Origin: Thiodiazotropha sp050305635
GTDB lineage: Bacteria; Pseudomonadota; Gammaproteobacteria; Chromatiales; Chromatiaceae
Reading direction: 5' to 3'
NCBI GenBank assembly: GCA_050305635.1
Contig: JBNLFS010000034.1
Location: forward strand, 48,563-112,562
Length of the DNA stretch: 64,000 bases
Both the position numbers and the translations under genes were made by a program. The notes below the pieces were generated by a model. It did not search any database. It was not told where the DNA came from and saw nothing but the letters and a program-made list of their open reading frames with translations. Within the stretch, counting starts at the first letter, position 1. Each line of letters opens with the position of its first letter. Shown piece by piece: positions 1-9,158 of the stretch.

Positions 1-307
1 GAAGAGGCTAAACATGCTAATACATCAGACGCAGCCAGAAACGGGACAACAGTGCCAAAAGAAACCGGAGATCCATGCCTGCGCATGAATTACCCGGAAA
101 ACCATCGGGCCATAATCTTTATTTGGGGGTGATTTATGTCAAGCAATGTCGGCAAGCGAATATTGATCTGGATCAATATATCGTCATTCTTCTGTTTAGA
201 AGACCCATAGTAAGACGAAGTACTGCTTTTAATAATTTCATGAGTTGCTAATATAGCCCGTCGTGATTGTTGAAGTATTCGATCCGGATTGCCTACTGGA
301 GATCATC
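1..307. other. Left-edge non-coding stretch
   Basis: I see no convincing complete gene here. Frame 1 is open from the window edge to about 132, and a short minus-strand frame starting near 86 is open to the left edge. Neither resembles a known protein. The clear signal is the FNR-type palindrome at 163-176. An AT-rich block at about 227-240 could hold a -10 element for the small gene at 308. Confidence 0.4.
163..176. promoter_or_regulatory. FNR/ANR-type binding site
   Basis: The sequence TTGATCTGGATCAA matches the FNR consensus TTGAT-N4-ATCAA at every defined base. FNR-family regulators act in the switch to low oxygen. The box is palindromic and could serve either side. To the right lies a small membrane-protein gene (start 308). 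To the left, a minus-strand TTGACA at 137-142 is placed so that the box would sit near -61, a class I position, for a gene beyond the window edge. Which gene is controlled is inference. Confidence 0.7.
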
Positions 308-442
308 ATGAACGCAGCACCCATCTTGATCATGGCATCAGCAGTATTCCTGTTTGCTGTCACAGCCCTGAGTATCGCTACCATCCTCGGATTGGCCATG
401 GGCCATGTCCGCAGTTTCTTCAAAAAGGGCGTCAAAACCTGA
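308..442 (+). CDS. Small single-span membrane protein (44 aa)
   Basis: ATG at 308 is preceded by GGAG about 7 nt upstream. The 44-residue product has one long hydrophobic stretch (about residues 4-32) and a short basic tail with FFKKGVK, so it should be an inner-membrane peptide with its C-terminus in the cytoplasm by the positive-inside rule. I do not recognise the family. Small membrane peptides of this size often belong to respiratory or transport complexes, and the perfect FNR box 130 nt upstream suggests expression at low oxygen, but the function is unknown. A longer reading frame at 289-543 overlaps it in another frame and looks spurious. Confidence 0.5.
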   Translation: MNAAPILIMASAVFLFAVTALSIATILGLAMGHVRSFFKKGVKT

Positions 443-581
443 TATCCATGCGGTATACAGCAGTGGTTTCCGTCCCGGTCTCCGCTGTTGGAGCTGAATT
501 GCAGGCTGGTGGCAATCCCTCAGGCGGAGGGATTCATCATTAAGCTCCGATGTCTTTTTGTGTACCGATCAGGCATAAAAA

Positions 582-609
582 AAGCACTTAGAGAAAACTC
601 TAAGTGCTT
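582..609 (-). terminator. Rho-independent terminator after tRNA-Asn
   Basis: A 12-bp perfect stem (AAGCACTTAGAG with its complement) closes an AAAA loop. Read on the minus strand it is followed by a run of T (complement of 577-583), and it lies 9 nt past the tRNA-Asn 3' end. The plus strand also has a T-rich tail, so it may work in both directions. Confidence 0.85.
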
Positions 610-617
610 GTTTTATT

Positions 618-693
618 TGGCTCCCCGGGACAGGCTCGAACTGCCGACCTAGTGATTAACAGTCACCCGCTCTACCGACTGAGCTACCGGGGA
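618..693 (-). tRNA. tRNA-Asn (GTT)
   Basis: The minus strand folds as a 76-nt cloverleaf. The acceptor stem is TCCCCGG/CCGGGGA, the D and T arms are standard, and the anticodon loop CTGTTAA gives anticodon GTT. CCA is encoded. A sigma70 promoter lies upstream and a terminator downstream, so it is a monocistronic tRNA gene. Confidence 0.97.
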
Positions 694-711
694 ATGAGTT
701 AAGAGGGGCGC

Positions 712-740
712 ATAATAATGACACAGACCCCGAGCGTCAA
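712..740 (-). promoter_or_regulatory. Sigma70 promoter of tRNA-Asn
   Basis: On the minus strand TTGACG (735-740) and TATTAT (712-717) are separated by 17 bp. The following GC-rich discriminator is typical of stable-RNA promoters. The tRNA 5' end is about 18 nt downstream of the -10 element. Confidence 0.8.
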
Positions 741-756
741 TAGTTTCCCAACAAAT

Positions 757-1323
757 TCACTCTTTACAGCGGACCGTCGAGTCCCGACTGACCCGGTCGG
801 AGATGCGAATGCGCCCGACGTTGTTGACGATCAGGTACTTGCCAGGCACCCGGTTGTGCGGATCGCAGAACCCGAAGCTGAGATTGTAGCCACTGGGACG
901 ACCGTCACCCAGGTAGTGGACCTGGGTGCGTGTCGGGTTCGAATGGATCTCGATTTCAGAACCCTTTTCGGCATTGAACAACGCCATGACCGGTTCACCG
1001 GGGTCCGCCTGACCGTTTCGATTGGCATCAGTCACCAGGATCAAACCCCGGCTCCAGTCGTTTCCAGGCTGACAGGTCAGGTTATCTTCACTGGGGCAGA
1101 GGATCTGGCGTGACTCCTCGAGAATCGCCTGGCTTCTGGCTTGATGAAACAGAGTGGAGAAGCCGTTGATCAGGGTAGTCTGTTGGGTTTTGATGTGCAG
1201 TGTTCTGAAGCCCGGCACGCCCAGACTGAGCAGGATAGAGAGCAGGGAAAGGGCGGTGACCAGCTCCGTCAGGGTGAGTCCCCGATCACGGGTGAAACGA
1301 CGGCAAAATGCAAACTGAGGCAT
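757..1323 (-). CDS. FimT/GspH-like type IV pseudopilin
   Basis: The 188-residue product begins with a short basic leader ending in RDRG, followed by LTLTELV and a hydrophobic helix. This is a type III prepilin signal: cleavage by prepilin peptidase after Gly15, with Glu at mature position +5. The remainder looks like a GspH/FimT globular domain, including a segment with DANRNGQADPGE that is typical of FimT proteins. Such minor pseudopilins prime type IV pilus or type II secretion assembly, and FimT homologues have been linked to DNA uptake. No other pilus gene is nearby, so it is an orphan. AAGGAGG about 7 nt upstream supports the start. Confidence 0.85.
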   Translation of the reverse strand: MPQFAFCRRFTRDRGLTLTELVTALSLLSILLSLGVPGFRTLHIKTQQTTLINGFSTLFHQARSQAILEESRQILCPSEDNLTCQPGNDWSRGLILVTDANRNGQADPGEPVMALFNAEKGSEIEIHSNPTRTQVHYLGDGRPSGYNLSFGFCDPHNRVPGKYLIVNNVGRIRISDRVSRDSTVRCKE

Positions 1324-1377
1324 GTGACTCCCTCCTTGGAGTATCTGTCGGGCGCAATCCGGCGTCCGTTGTTTAAC

Positions 1378-1400
1378 GGCGCCCGGTTCAAATGGGCGCC
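1378..1400. repeat. Hairpin upstream of the pseudopilin gene
   Basis: Perfect 7-bp stem GGCGCCC/GGGCGCC with a 9-nt loop. A second palindrome, CGGGTCAA-TG-TTGACCCG, lies at 1487-1504. Both sit between the aminotransferase and pseudopilin genes. Neither has a clear T-run, so terminator function is uncertain. Confidence 0.4.
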
Positions 1401-1542
1401 GCTGATGATCTTAGGTTTCCCAGACTGCGTGGAACCTGTTACGGCATGCCTGGGTGGTGGGTCGGTGAGCCTATGCGCGAGTCCACCGGGTCAATGTTGA
1501 CCCGATGATACCCGCATGCAGGTACAACCCGGCTTCAGACTA

Positions 1543-2730
1543 TCAGGGCTTCAGGACCGATTCAATCCGGTCCAGCGCCTTTTGCAGTTTCTCCATGCTG
1601 GTGGCGATGGAGATGCGTACATGCCCGCCCAGACCGAATGCGGTGCCCGGCACCAGTGCGACACCGGCCTGGGTGATCAGATACTCCGAGAGCTCCAGGT
1701 CGTTGCTGACCCCGTCGATTCGTTTGAGCGCCTCCTCGACCTTGGGGAAGCAGTAGAAGGTGCCGTCGCTGGGCAGACACTCGATACCGGGCATGGTATT
1801 GAGGCGCTCCACCACGTAGTCATGGCGCTCCTTGAAGGCCTTGAGCATTTCGCCGATGCATTCCTGAGGACCTTCCAATGCCGCCTGGGCCGCCACCTGG
1901 GAGATGGAGGTGGGATTGGAGGTGCTCTGGGACTGGATCTTCTTCATCGCCTTGATGATCTCGACCGGGCCGCCGGCATAGCCGATACGCCAGCCGGTCA
2001 TGGAATAGGCCTTGGACACCCCGTTGAGCACCAGGGTACGATCCTTCAGTTCCGGGCAGGCGTTGAGGATGTTGACGAACTGCTTGCCCGGCCAGAGGAT
2101 GTGCTCATACATATCGTCCGTGGCAATCAAAACCCGGGGATGCTCTTTCAGTACCTCGCCCAGCGCCGCCAGCTCTTCCTGTGTGTAGGTCATGCCGGTG
2201 GGGTTGGACGGACTGTTGATCACGAACAGTTTGGTCTTGTCGGTGATTGCCGCGGCCAGTTGCTGGGCGGTGATCTTGAAGTTCTGGCCGGCGCCCGCGG
2301 AGACCAGCACCGGCACGCCACCGGCGAGGATGGACATGTCCGGATAGGAGACCCAGTAGGGCGCCGGGATGATCACCTCGTCACCCGGATCCAGGACCGC
2401 CTGGGCCAGATTGTAAAAGCTCTGTTTGCCACCGCAGGAGACCAGGATCTGATCGGCGGCGTAGTCGAAGCCGTTGTCACGCTTGAACTTGTCGATGATC
2501 GCCTGTTTCAGTCCCGGCGTTCCGTCGACTGCGGTGTATTTGGTGAAACCGTCGTTGATCGCCTTGATGGCGGCCGCCTTGATGTGGTCCGGGGTGTCGA
2601 AATCGGGTTCGCCGGCGCCCAGTCCGATGACATCCTTACCGGCGGCCCGCATCTCGGCGGCACGGGCGGTAATGGCAAGCGTCGGTGAGGGTTTGACGGC
2701 TTTTACGCGACTGGAGAGTTGTGAATTCAT
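1543..2730 (-). CDS. PLP-dependent class I aminotransferase (aspartate aminotransferase type)
   Basis: This 395-residue enzyme transfers amino groups between aspartate (or a related amino acid) and 2-oxoglutarate using pyridoxal phosphate in the cytoplasm. Visible motifs are the N-terminal GLGAGEPDFDTP, the NSPSNPTG substrate/cofactor segment, and SKAYSMTGWRIGY holding the Schiff-base lysine. This pattern fits the I-gamma subgroup (Thermus/Rhizobium-type enzymes, some also acting on prephenate), not E. coli AspC. I chose the ATG at 2730 rather than the upstream frame start at 2808 because it gives the normal family length. uvrB is divergent on the other side of a 137-bp gap. Confidence 0.92.
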   Translation of the reverse strand: MNSQLSSRVKAVKPSPTLAITARAAEMRAAGKDVIGLGAGEPDFDTPDHIKAAAIKAINDGFTKYTAVDGTPGLKQAIIDKFKRDNGFDYAADQILVSCGGKQSFYNLAQAVLDPGDEVIIPAPYWVSYPDMSILAGGVPVLVSAGAGQNFKITAQQLAAAITDKTKLFVINSPSNPTGMTYTQEELAALGEVLKEHPRVLIATDDMYEHILWPGKQFVNILNACPELKDRTLVLNGVSKAYSMTGWRIGYAGGPVEIIKAMKKIQSQSTSNPTSISQVAAQAALEGPQECIGEMLKAFKERHDYVVERLNTMPGIECLPSDGTFYCFPKVEEALKRIDGVSNDLELSEYLITQAGVALVPGTAFGLGGHVRISIATSMEKLQKALDRIESVLKP

Positions 2731-2867
2731 GGCGGTTTCGGGTCCCTGGAGCTGAACGACAGGCGTCGGGTTATGGAAATCATTCAAGTGTCGTGAGGGT
2801 CGCAACACTAGGATGACGCGGTGCGGATGTCATAATAGCCAATTAATGCACGATGAAGAATCCCTGA

Positions 2868-4874
2868 ATGAATAAAGCGTTTCAACTGAAGTCTAAATTC
2901 GACCCCTCGGGGGATCAGCCGGAAGCCATCCGGCGTCTGGTGGAGGGGCTGCATGATGGTGAGGCGGGGATGACTCTGCTGGGTGTGACCGGTTCGGGTA
3001 AGACCTTCACCATTGCCAATGTGATCCATGAGATTCAGCGTCCGACCCTGGTGCTGGCTCCGAACAAGACCCTGGCGGCCCAGCTCTATGGGGAGTTCAA
3101 GGAGTTTTTCCCCAATAACTCGGTTGAGTATTTCGTCTCTTATTACGATTACTACCAGCCTGAGGCCTATGTGCCCGCGTCGGACACCTTCATCGAGAAG
3201 GACGCCTCGATCAATGACCACATCGAGCAGATGCGCCTCTCCGCCACCAAGGCATTGCTGGAACGTGAAGACGCCATCATCGTCGCCACGGTCTCTTCGA
3301 TCTATGGCCTGGGTGACCCCAGGGCCTACCTGGGGATGATGCTGCATCTGAGTCGCGGAGAGGTCATTGATCAGCGCGCCATCCTGCGACGCCTGGCGGA
3401 ACTCCAGTACACCCGTAACGACGCGGCCCTGCAGCGGGCTACCTTCCGGGTGCGGGGTGAGGTGATCGATATCTATCCGGCGGAGTCCGATGCGGAGGCG
3501 GTCCGGGTGGAACTGTTCGATGACGAGATCGAGCAACTCTCGGTATTTGATCCGCTAACCGGCCAGGTCCTGCGCAAGGTGCCGCGCTACTCGATCTTTC
3601 CCAAAAGTCACTATGTGACCCCCCGGGAAACCCTGCTTGAAGCCGTCGAACAGATCAAGGTGGAGTTGAAGGAAAGGCTGGCCCAGCTCGAGTCGGCGCA
3701 TAAGCTGGTCGAGGCGCAACGGCTCAGTCAACGCACCCTGTTCGATATCGAGATGATCAACGAACTGGGTTACTGCTCCGGCATCGAAAACTACTCCCGC
3801 TACCTGTCCGGTCGCAAGGCGGGGGAGCCGCCACCGACCCTGTTCGACTACCTGCCGCAAGGCGCCCTGCTGGTGATCGATGAGAGTCACGTTACGGTAC
3901 CGCAGCTGGGTGGCATGTTTCGTGGCGATCGCTCGCGCAAGGAGACTCTGGTGGAGTACGGATTCCGCCTGCCTTCGGCGCTGGACAACCGGCCGTTGCG
4001 GTTCGAGGAGTTCGAGGCGCGTTCACCGCAAACTATCTACGTGAGCGCCACACCGCGGGATTACGAGATCCAGCGATCCGGAGCGATCGTTGAACAGGTG
4101 GTGCGGCCCACCGGACTGGTGGATCCGGAGGTCGAGGTGCGTCCGGCGCTCACCCAGGTGGATGACCTGCTGTCCGAAATCCGTCTCCGAGTGGCGCAGC
4201 AGGAGCGGGTGCTGGTGACCACCCTGACCAAACGCATGGCGGAGGATCTGACCGACTACCTGGGGGATCACGAGGTGCGGGTGCGCTACCTGCACTCTGA
4301 TATCGATACGGTGGAACGGGTCGAGATCATCCGTGACCTGCGCCTCGGGGAATTCGATGTGCTGGTCGGCATCAACCTGCTGCGGGAGGGATTGGACATG
4401 CCCGAGGTCTCCCTGGTGGCGATTCTGGATGCGGACAAGGAGGGGTTTCTGCGTTCCGAGGGCTCATTGATCCAGACTATCGGCCGGGCCGCGCGCAATG
4501 CCCATGGCAAGGCGATCCTATACGCGGACCAGATCACCGGTTCGATGCGCCGGGCGATTGATGAAACCGAACGCCGGCGACTCAAACAGCAGGCCTATAA
4601 CGAAGCCCATGGCATCACGCCGAAAACCATCCTCAAATCGATTGCGGACATCATGGAGGGTGCCTACCCGGGCGCCCAGATGAGCCCCAGGAAATATGCC
4701 AAGGTCGCGGAACAGGAGCGGGATTACGCCAGCCTCACCCCCAAACAGATGGCCAAGCGGGTCAAGGAGCTCGAAGAGGCCATGTATCGGCATGCGCAGA
4801 ATCTGGAATTCGAGGAGGCGGCCCGGGTCCGGGATCAGATTCGCGATTTGCAGGAACGGGGTCTGATCGCATAA
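2868..4874 (+). CDS. Excinuclease ABC subunit B (UvrB)
   Basis: 668 residues, close to E. coli UvrB (673). UvrB is the damage-verifying helicase-like subunit of nucleotide excision repair: it is loaded by UvrA2 and then recruits UvrC. Visible features are Walker A GVTGSGKT near residues 39-46, the beta-hairpin segment YYDYYQPEAYVP that locks onto DNA, the DEAD-type VIDESHV, helicase motifs including RAARNAHGKAI, and a C-terminal UVR domain (FEEAARVRDQI) that contacts UvrC. I saw no obvious LexA box in the short upstream gap. It is not in an operon with uvrA or uvrC here. Confidence 0.98.
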   Translation: MNKAFQLKSKFDPSGDQPEAIRRLVEGLHDGEAGMTLLGVTGSGKTFTIANVIHEIQRPTLVLAPNKTLAAQLYGEFKEFFPNNSVEYFVSYYDYYQPEAYVPASDTFIEKDASINDHIEQMRLSATKALLEREDAIIVATVSSIYGLGDPRAYLGMMLHLSRGEVIDQRAILRRLAELQYTRNDAALQRATFRVRGEVIDIYPAESDAEAVRVELFDDEIEQLSVFDPLTGQVLRKVPRYSIFPKSHYVTPRETLLEAVEQIKVELKERLAQLESAHKLVEAQRLSQRTLFDIEMINELGYCSGIENYSRYLSGRKAGEPPPTLFDYLPQGALLVIDESHVTVPQLGGMFRGDRSRKETLVEYGFRLPSALDNRPLRFEEFEARSPQTIYVSATPRDYEIQRSGAIVEQVVRPTGLVDPEVEVRPALTQVDDLLSEIRLRVAQQERVLVTTLTKRMAEDLTDYLGDHEVRVRYLHSDIDTVERVEIIRDLRLGEFDVLVGINLLREGLDMPEVSLVAILDADKEGFLRSEGSLIQTIGRAARNAHGKAILYADQITGSMRRAIDETERRRLKQQAYNEAHGITPKTILKSIADIMEGAYPGAQMSPRKYAKVAEQERDYASLTPKQMAKRVKELEEAMYRHAQNLEFEEAARVRDQIRDLQERGLIA

Positions 4875-5122
4875 CCCTGATGGTTCGAGGTGTATATTTT
4901 TTTTGCCTTATTGCTAAGGAAGTATATTCTAGTTGAGAGTGTCTCAGTTTATCGGCTGGCAGTGATCGCCAAGCGCGCAAACAACCCGTCCATGTCGAAT
5001 GGATTGTTTCCTGGGATGAAAGGGATCGTAATCACCCAGCGCACCCAAAGGGAATGCCATCAGCCTGCTAGACTTGAATTGACCCTTGTTTGTTAAGGCC
5101 ACACCCAGGAAACGCACTCTGT

Positions 5123-5776
5123 ATGCCGAATCTTGAGGAAATGCTGCGGGATATTCGTGCTGAGACCAACTATGCCTGCCGCATGACCGGTCGCTGCACG
5201 CTCGATAACCACGTCCTGGATGCGATCAGCCGGGTACCCAGACAGGAGTATGTGGGTAAGGGCTTTCGTCCACATGCCTACGAGAACAGTCCCTTGCCCA
5301 TTGGTCAGGGACAGACCATATCCCAGCCCTTCATCGTCGCCTTGATGACCGACCTGCTCGATTTGAAACCCGGAAACAAGGTTTTGGAGGTGGGAACCGG
5401 TTCCGGGTATCAAACCGCGGTTCTGGCGGAGTTGTGCGATCAGCTCTGGACCGTGGAAATCATTCCGGAACTGGCCTGGCAGGCCCGGCACCGTCTTGAG
5501 CAGGAAGGTTACGGGAACATCCAGTATCGCATTGGCGACGGTTATTTCGGCTGGCCCGAGGAAGCCCCATTCGACGCGATCATGGTGACCGCCGCTGCCG
5601 AGGAAGTGCCACAGCCACTGGTTGAGCAATTGGCGCCTGGCGGCCGGCTGGTGTTACCCGTGGGGCGTCGTTACTACACCCAGGACCTGATTCTGTTGCA
5701 TAAGGATCTGTCGGGTGAGGTTCATGCATCCAACCTGCTGCCGGTGAGTTTCGTACCTTTGACCGGGGAGCGTTGA
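5123..5776 (+). CDS. Protein-L-isoaspartate O-methyltransferase
   Basis: This enzyme uses S-adenosylmethionine to methylate isoaspartyl residues in aged proteins, starting their repair in the cytoplasm. The product has the Pcm signature SQPFIVALMTDLL, the SAM-binding motif I LEVGTGSGYQTAVLAEL, and acidic motifs TVEIIPEL and FDAIMVTAA. The frame is open from 5090, but the ATG at 5123 gives 217 residues, normal for the family, with an AGGA upstream. Pcm often sits with surE and rpoS in gammaproteobacteria; here it stands alone between uvrB and tRNA-Val. Confidence 0.93.
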   Translation: MPNLEEMLRDIRAETNYACRMTGRCTLDNHVLDAISRVPRQEYVGKGFRPHAYENSPLPIGQGQTISQPFIVALMTDLLDLKPGNKVLEVGTGSGYQTAVLAELCDQLWTVEIIPELAWQARHRLEQEGYGNIQYRIGDGYFGWPEEAPFDAIMVTAAAEEVPQPLVEQLAPGGRLVLPVGRRYYTQDLILLHKDLSGEVHASNLLPVSFVPLTGER

Positions 5777-5947
5777 ACAGGATCCGTCTCTGGAGATCGC
5801 AGGACGAGGCCCTGGCGTTTGATTGACGCACCAATCCCTGCAGGTTCCCGTGGCGTGAGCCAGGATCTGTATTCATTGTCTGGGATACCGCGTTTGGCTG
5901 AATCTGCGGATAGCGTCCCGGGCAAAAAGACGGGCCGCCCCATGGGG

Positions 5948-5977
5948 TTGCAATCGCAGTGTCGCTGCCTGTATGAT
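5948..5977 (+). promoter_or_regulatory. Sigma70 promoter of tRNA-Val
   Basis: TTGCAA (5948-5953) and TATGAT (5972-5977) are 18 bp apart, 12 nt before the tRNA 5' end. Confidence 0.7.
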
Positions 5978-5989
5978 TCGCCTTCTTTC

Positions 5990-6066
<77 letters not shown>

Positions 6067-6079
6067 AACACCCTATAAG

Positions 6080-6112
6080 AAAGCACCCGCCAACCCTGGG
6101 TGCTTTTTTTTT
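6080..6112 (+). terminator. Rho-independent terminator after tRNA-Val
   Basis: The stem AAGCACCC/GGGTGCTT is followed by a long T-run, 14 nt beyond the tRNA end. It overlaps the region just before the next gene. Confidence 0.9.
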
Positions 6113-6126
6113 CGGCCATCACAAAT

Positions 6127-6708
6127 ATGCCCAGCGTTGAATCCCTCTCTGTTGTTGCATCCGCCTTTTCCCTCGTCACCCTGGCTGAGATGGGTGACAA
6201 AAGCCAACTGGTGTGTATGGCGTTGGCTGCCCGGCATCGCGGCTGGCCCGTATTCTGGGGTGCGACCCTGGCATTCATCCTGCTGAACGCCATCGCGGCG
6301 GGATTCGGAGCCGCGGTCGTAACCTGGTTGCCTGAAGCGCTCATGAGTCTGGTTGTTTCGATTGTGTTTGCCCTGTTCGGGATTCAGGCGTTACGTTACC
6401 GACCGGAATCGGAGGACTCGCTCACGGATGTAATTCCGGGGCACAGACTGTTTTTCTCCACCCTGATGCTGGTTTTCGTTGCGGAATTTGGTGACAAGAC
6501 CCAGATTGCGGTGGCCGGTATGTCGGTCAACTGGCAGCCCCTGACGGTCTGGCTGGGGGCGACCCTGGCGCTGGTGAGTGTCACCGCAGTGGGTATCCTG
6601 CTGGGCAAGACGCTACTACAGCGCCTGCCTTTGGTGATGATTCACCGGTTAGGCGGCGGGGTGTTTCTGATATTTGCAGCGCTGGCTTTCTGGCGCGCCA
6701 TCCAGTGA
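6127..6708 (+). CDS. GDT1/TMEM165 (UPF0016) family cation transporter
   Basis: 193 residues with about six hydrophobic spans. Both copies of the family signature are present, EMGDKSQ in the first half and EFGDKTQ in the second, giving the internal pseudo-symmetry of the family. Members move Mn2+ or Ca2+ in exchange for protons; bacterial MneA-type proteins export manganese. The frame is open from 6100, inside the tRNA terminator, so I take the ATG at 6127. Substrate assignment to Mn2+ rests on family knowledge only. The following subtilase gene is convergent. Confidence 0.88.
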   Translation: MPSVESLSVVASAFSLVTLAEMGDKSQLVCMALAARHRGWPVFWGATLAFILLNAIAAGFGAAVVTWLPEALMSLVVSIVFALFGIQALRYRPESEDSLTDVIPGHRLFFSTLMLVFVAEFGDKTQIAVAGMSVNWQPLTVWLGATLALVSVTAVGILLGKTLLQRLPLVMIHRLGGGVFLIFAALAFWRAIQ

Positions 6709-6821
6709 GGCCACCGGGGCAGGGTACGGGTCGTCCCGAATGGTTGTTCGCGTAGTCGGCACGTCAGTTTTACGTGCTTTTATGCATCCGGGACGACCTC
6801 AATGAACAAACAGGGCGCAAT

Positions 6822-6857
6822 CGAAGGTCGGGTGAACGCAGTGTCACCCGACCTTCG
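6822..6857. terminator. Strong hairpin between convergent genes
   Basis: Perfect 14-bp inverted repeat CGAAGGTCGGGTGA with its complement and an 8-nt loop, 7 nt beyond the stop of the subtilase gene. There is no clear T-run. An outer inverted repeat (GGTCGTCCCG, about 6729-6738 and 6789-6798) lies next to it. It probably ends or protects transcripts from both sides. Confidence 0.5.
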
Positions 6858-6863
6858 GTTGAC

Positions 6864-8903
6864 TCAGGGAAAGCGGATCCTCCAGGACTCGATCTTACCG
6901 CTGCCCCGGTTACCCAGATCCCGGGCCCTCAGTTGCCAGACCCCTTGTGACGGCAGGTCGCCGAGATCCAGGGTGTAGCTTTCCAACAGATCGACACCCC
7001 AGCCGCCAAACCCCTTCAGGTGATGGACCGTCCCGCTCGGGTCAATCAGGTCCACGGCCAGTTCCCGGATGTAGCTGTGACGAATGGTGACGGTTACCGT
7101 GACTTGACCGGCAGGGCCTTCCCGATCGATCGTTATGGGACTGAGCGCGCCTTCCAGGCTGCCATCCGGAATCGGGTAGCTCTGCAGGTTTTCAAAACTC
7201 GTACCGGGTTCGGGCACGGGGTTTTCCAGTTGGTAGTCAGCTACGAGGGATACCTCTGAAAAATCCGCATAGGCGTTCAGAAGGATGAGGTAGCGGCCTG
7301 GGTTCACCGGCCGGATCACGCAGCTTTCGTCATTGCCGTAGAGGTAGGGGCGACAGTCAAACAGATCGGTTGTCGGTGCTTCAGCATAACGTACATGCAG
7401 ATCCGCATCACCGCTTCCGCCGTAACTGCGAATGCTCAGGCTGCTGGCGCCGGTCGGCACGTCGATGGCCAGCAACCGGGATTCACCGGCGCCCGCGGAG
7501 AGACCGGTCTCGGGCACGCCGTCCGTCAGCAGGATCAGATCGGAGACAGGCGGTTGCAGTGATGCCAGGGTGCTTTGCGCATCCAGGATTCCGGAGCCGC
7601 ATTGGCTGCAGGGTGTACTGTAGGCCCGGGCATTCTCAACCAGCCGGCGTTCCACCTCGTCCGGAGTGATCTCCGGGTCCATCCCATATAACAGCGCCGC
7701 GACACCACTGACATGAGGTGCGGCCATACTGGTGCCGCTCATGTGGCGGTAACTGTCTCCGTTGGCAACGACGATGCCATCGTTGTAGGTGGACAGAATC
7801 TCTTCACCCGGCGCCGCCAGGTCCACGCTATCGCCAAAGTTGGAAAATTCCGCCAGGCCGCCTTCCCGGGTCGATGCCGCCACGGCAATCACACCGGGAC
7901 AGTTGGCGGGGGCAATGCCGGCGCTGTCCTGGGTTTCGTTGCCGGCTGCCGCTACGATACTGGCGCCCAGACCACGGGCCGTGGTGATGGCATCCAACAT
8001 GGATTGCGGACAGCTTTCCGTGTTGCCGCCCAGACTGAGGTTGATGACCTGGGCCGGATAGGGATTCACCGGGAGATCGGGCAGACGGGCGCCGGCGGCC
8101 CAGGCGATCCCATCCGCGATATCCGAAAGGTAGCCGCCGCAGCGACCCAGCACCCGCACCGGAACCACCCGCGCCTGGTAAGCGATTCCCGCAACCCCAA
8201 GGCTGTTGTCGGTGACCGCGGCGATGGTGCCGGCTACATGGGTGCCGTGCCAACTGCTCAGGTAACGTCCGCAGCTCGGATCATAGTCGCCGGTATCGGT
8301 TGGGTCCGGGTCACGGCCGTCTCCGTCATATGCTACGTACTCATCACTGATCATGTCGTAGCCGGGTAAAAGGTTGGCTGACAGATCGGCATGGGGCAGA
8401 TAACCTGAATCCACCACCGCGACCACCGCCCCCTCGCCCTGGGCCTGGTCCCATGCCTGGGGCAGGTTTATGCCACCCGCCGCTTCAAAATAGTGCCACT
8501 GATCCGGGTAGCCGGGATCGTTCGGCGTGAACAGGGGATACATGCGCAGATCCGGTTCCGCGTAGGCGATGCCCTCGACCTGATTCAGACTCTCCGTCAC
8601 GGCTTCGATCTGTTCCAGTGGGCGGGGTTCGCTGAGTTGAATCACGGTGGCGCCGCTGAAGGTCTGTCTGACGGGAACCGATTCGACCCCGGTCAGTTCA
8701 CCCACCAGGCTGGCGGTGCTGTCGGGCAGTTCAGTGCCGGTGCTGTCGGTTGTGTACTTGATGATGATCCGGTCGGTGTCCGGTGCGGCATTGTTTGGGA
8801 GCAAGAAAGAGGGAGTGACGGCGTTGCTGGGAGCGGAGAGCGTTATCCCCAGAGCCAACAGCGTCATCCGGGTGGAAAAGGAGGTGCTCGGGTTTGTTTT
8901 CAT
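6864..8903 (-). CDS. Secreted subtilisin-like serine protease with P-domain
   Basis: A 679-residue S8 peptidase. It has a signal peptide ending near residue 28 (APSNA), an I9-like propeptide (about 40-125), and a catalytic domain (about 135-455) with Asp165 in VAVVDSGYLP, His219 in SWHGTHVAGT, oxyanion Asn322 in AAAGNE and Ser392 in MSGTSMAAPHVSG. After it come a PPC-like beta domain (about 470-560) and a proprotein-convertase P-domain (about 575-679) ending in SWRIRFP. It should be secreted, self-activated and act on extracellular proteins. GGAG 7 nt upstream supports the start. It is a single-gene unit with a hairpin after the stop. Confidence 0.93.
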   Translation of the reverse strand: MKTNPSTSFSTRMTLLALGITLSAPSNAVTPSFLLPNNAAPDTDRIIIKYTTDSTGTELPDSTASLVGELTGVESVPVRQTFSGATVIQLSEPRPLEQIEAVTESLNQVEGIAYAEPDLRMYPLFTPNDPGYPDQWHYFEAAGGINLPQAWDQAQGEGAVVAVVDSGYLPHADLSANLLPGYDMISDEYVAYDGDGRDPDPTDTGDYDPSCGRYLSSWHGTHVAGTIAAVTDNSLGVAGIAYQARVVPVRVLGRCGGYLSDIADGIAWAAGARLPDLPVNPYPAQVINLSLGGNTESCPQSMLDAITTARGLGASIVAAAGNETQDSAGIAPANCPGVIAVAASTREGGLAEFSNFGDSVDLAAPGEEILSTYNDGIVVANGDSYRHMSGTSMAAPHVSGVAALLYGMDPEITPDEVERRLVENARAYSTPCSQCGSGILDAQSTLASLQPPVSDLILLTDGVPETGLSAGAGESRLLAIDVPTGASSLSIRSYGGSGDADLHVRYAEAPTTDLFDCRPYLYGNDESCVIRPVNPGRYLILLNAYADFSEVSLVADYQLENPVPEPGTSFENLQSYPIPDGSLEGALSPITIDREGPAGQVTVTVTIRHSYIRELAVDLIDPSGTVHHLKGFGGWGVDLLESYTLDLGDLPSQGVWQLRARDLGNRGSGKIESWRIRFP

Positions 8904-9158
8904 GATAACTCCATGTTATTCCAATCCATAAAGATGGCCCGATTAGGGACCGAAAAGTGTTGTCTCAGATAGAGGGTTTAAACCATTCTGAGCGGCGAGT
9001 CAGGGAATCGGGTTCGCGGATGCGATTTGGATATGAACTCCGTTAAGTGTTTAAATCCTGAACTGTGAAACCGATTGCAGAATTCGCGGCATGTGTATTG
9101 GCTGATGAGAATAGCATCTCGGAAAAAGGAATAAAAATACTATTTTCTGGTGGGTTGG

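Noticed and set aside
289..543. 84-codon frame overlapping the small membrane-protein gene
   Set aside because: No ribosome site and no coherent composition; the 308-442 frame has both a ribosome site and a hydrophobic span.
1516..2688. Long plus-strand frame (390 codons) opposite the aminotransferase
   Set aside because: It is a mirror of a high-GC coding region; the minus-strand product has clear aminotransferase motifs and the mirror has none.
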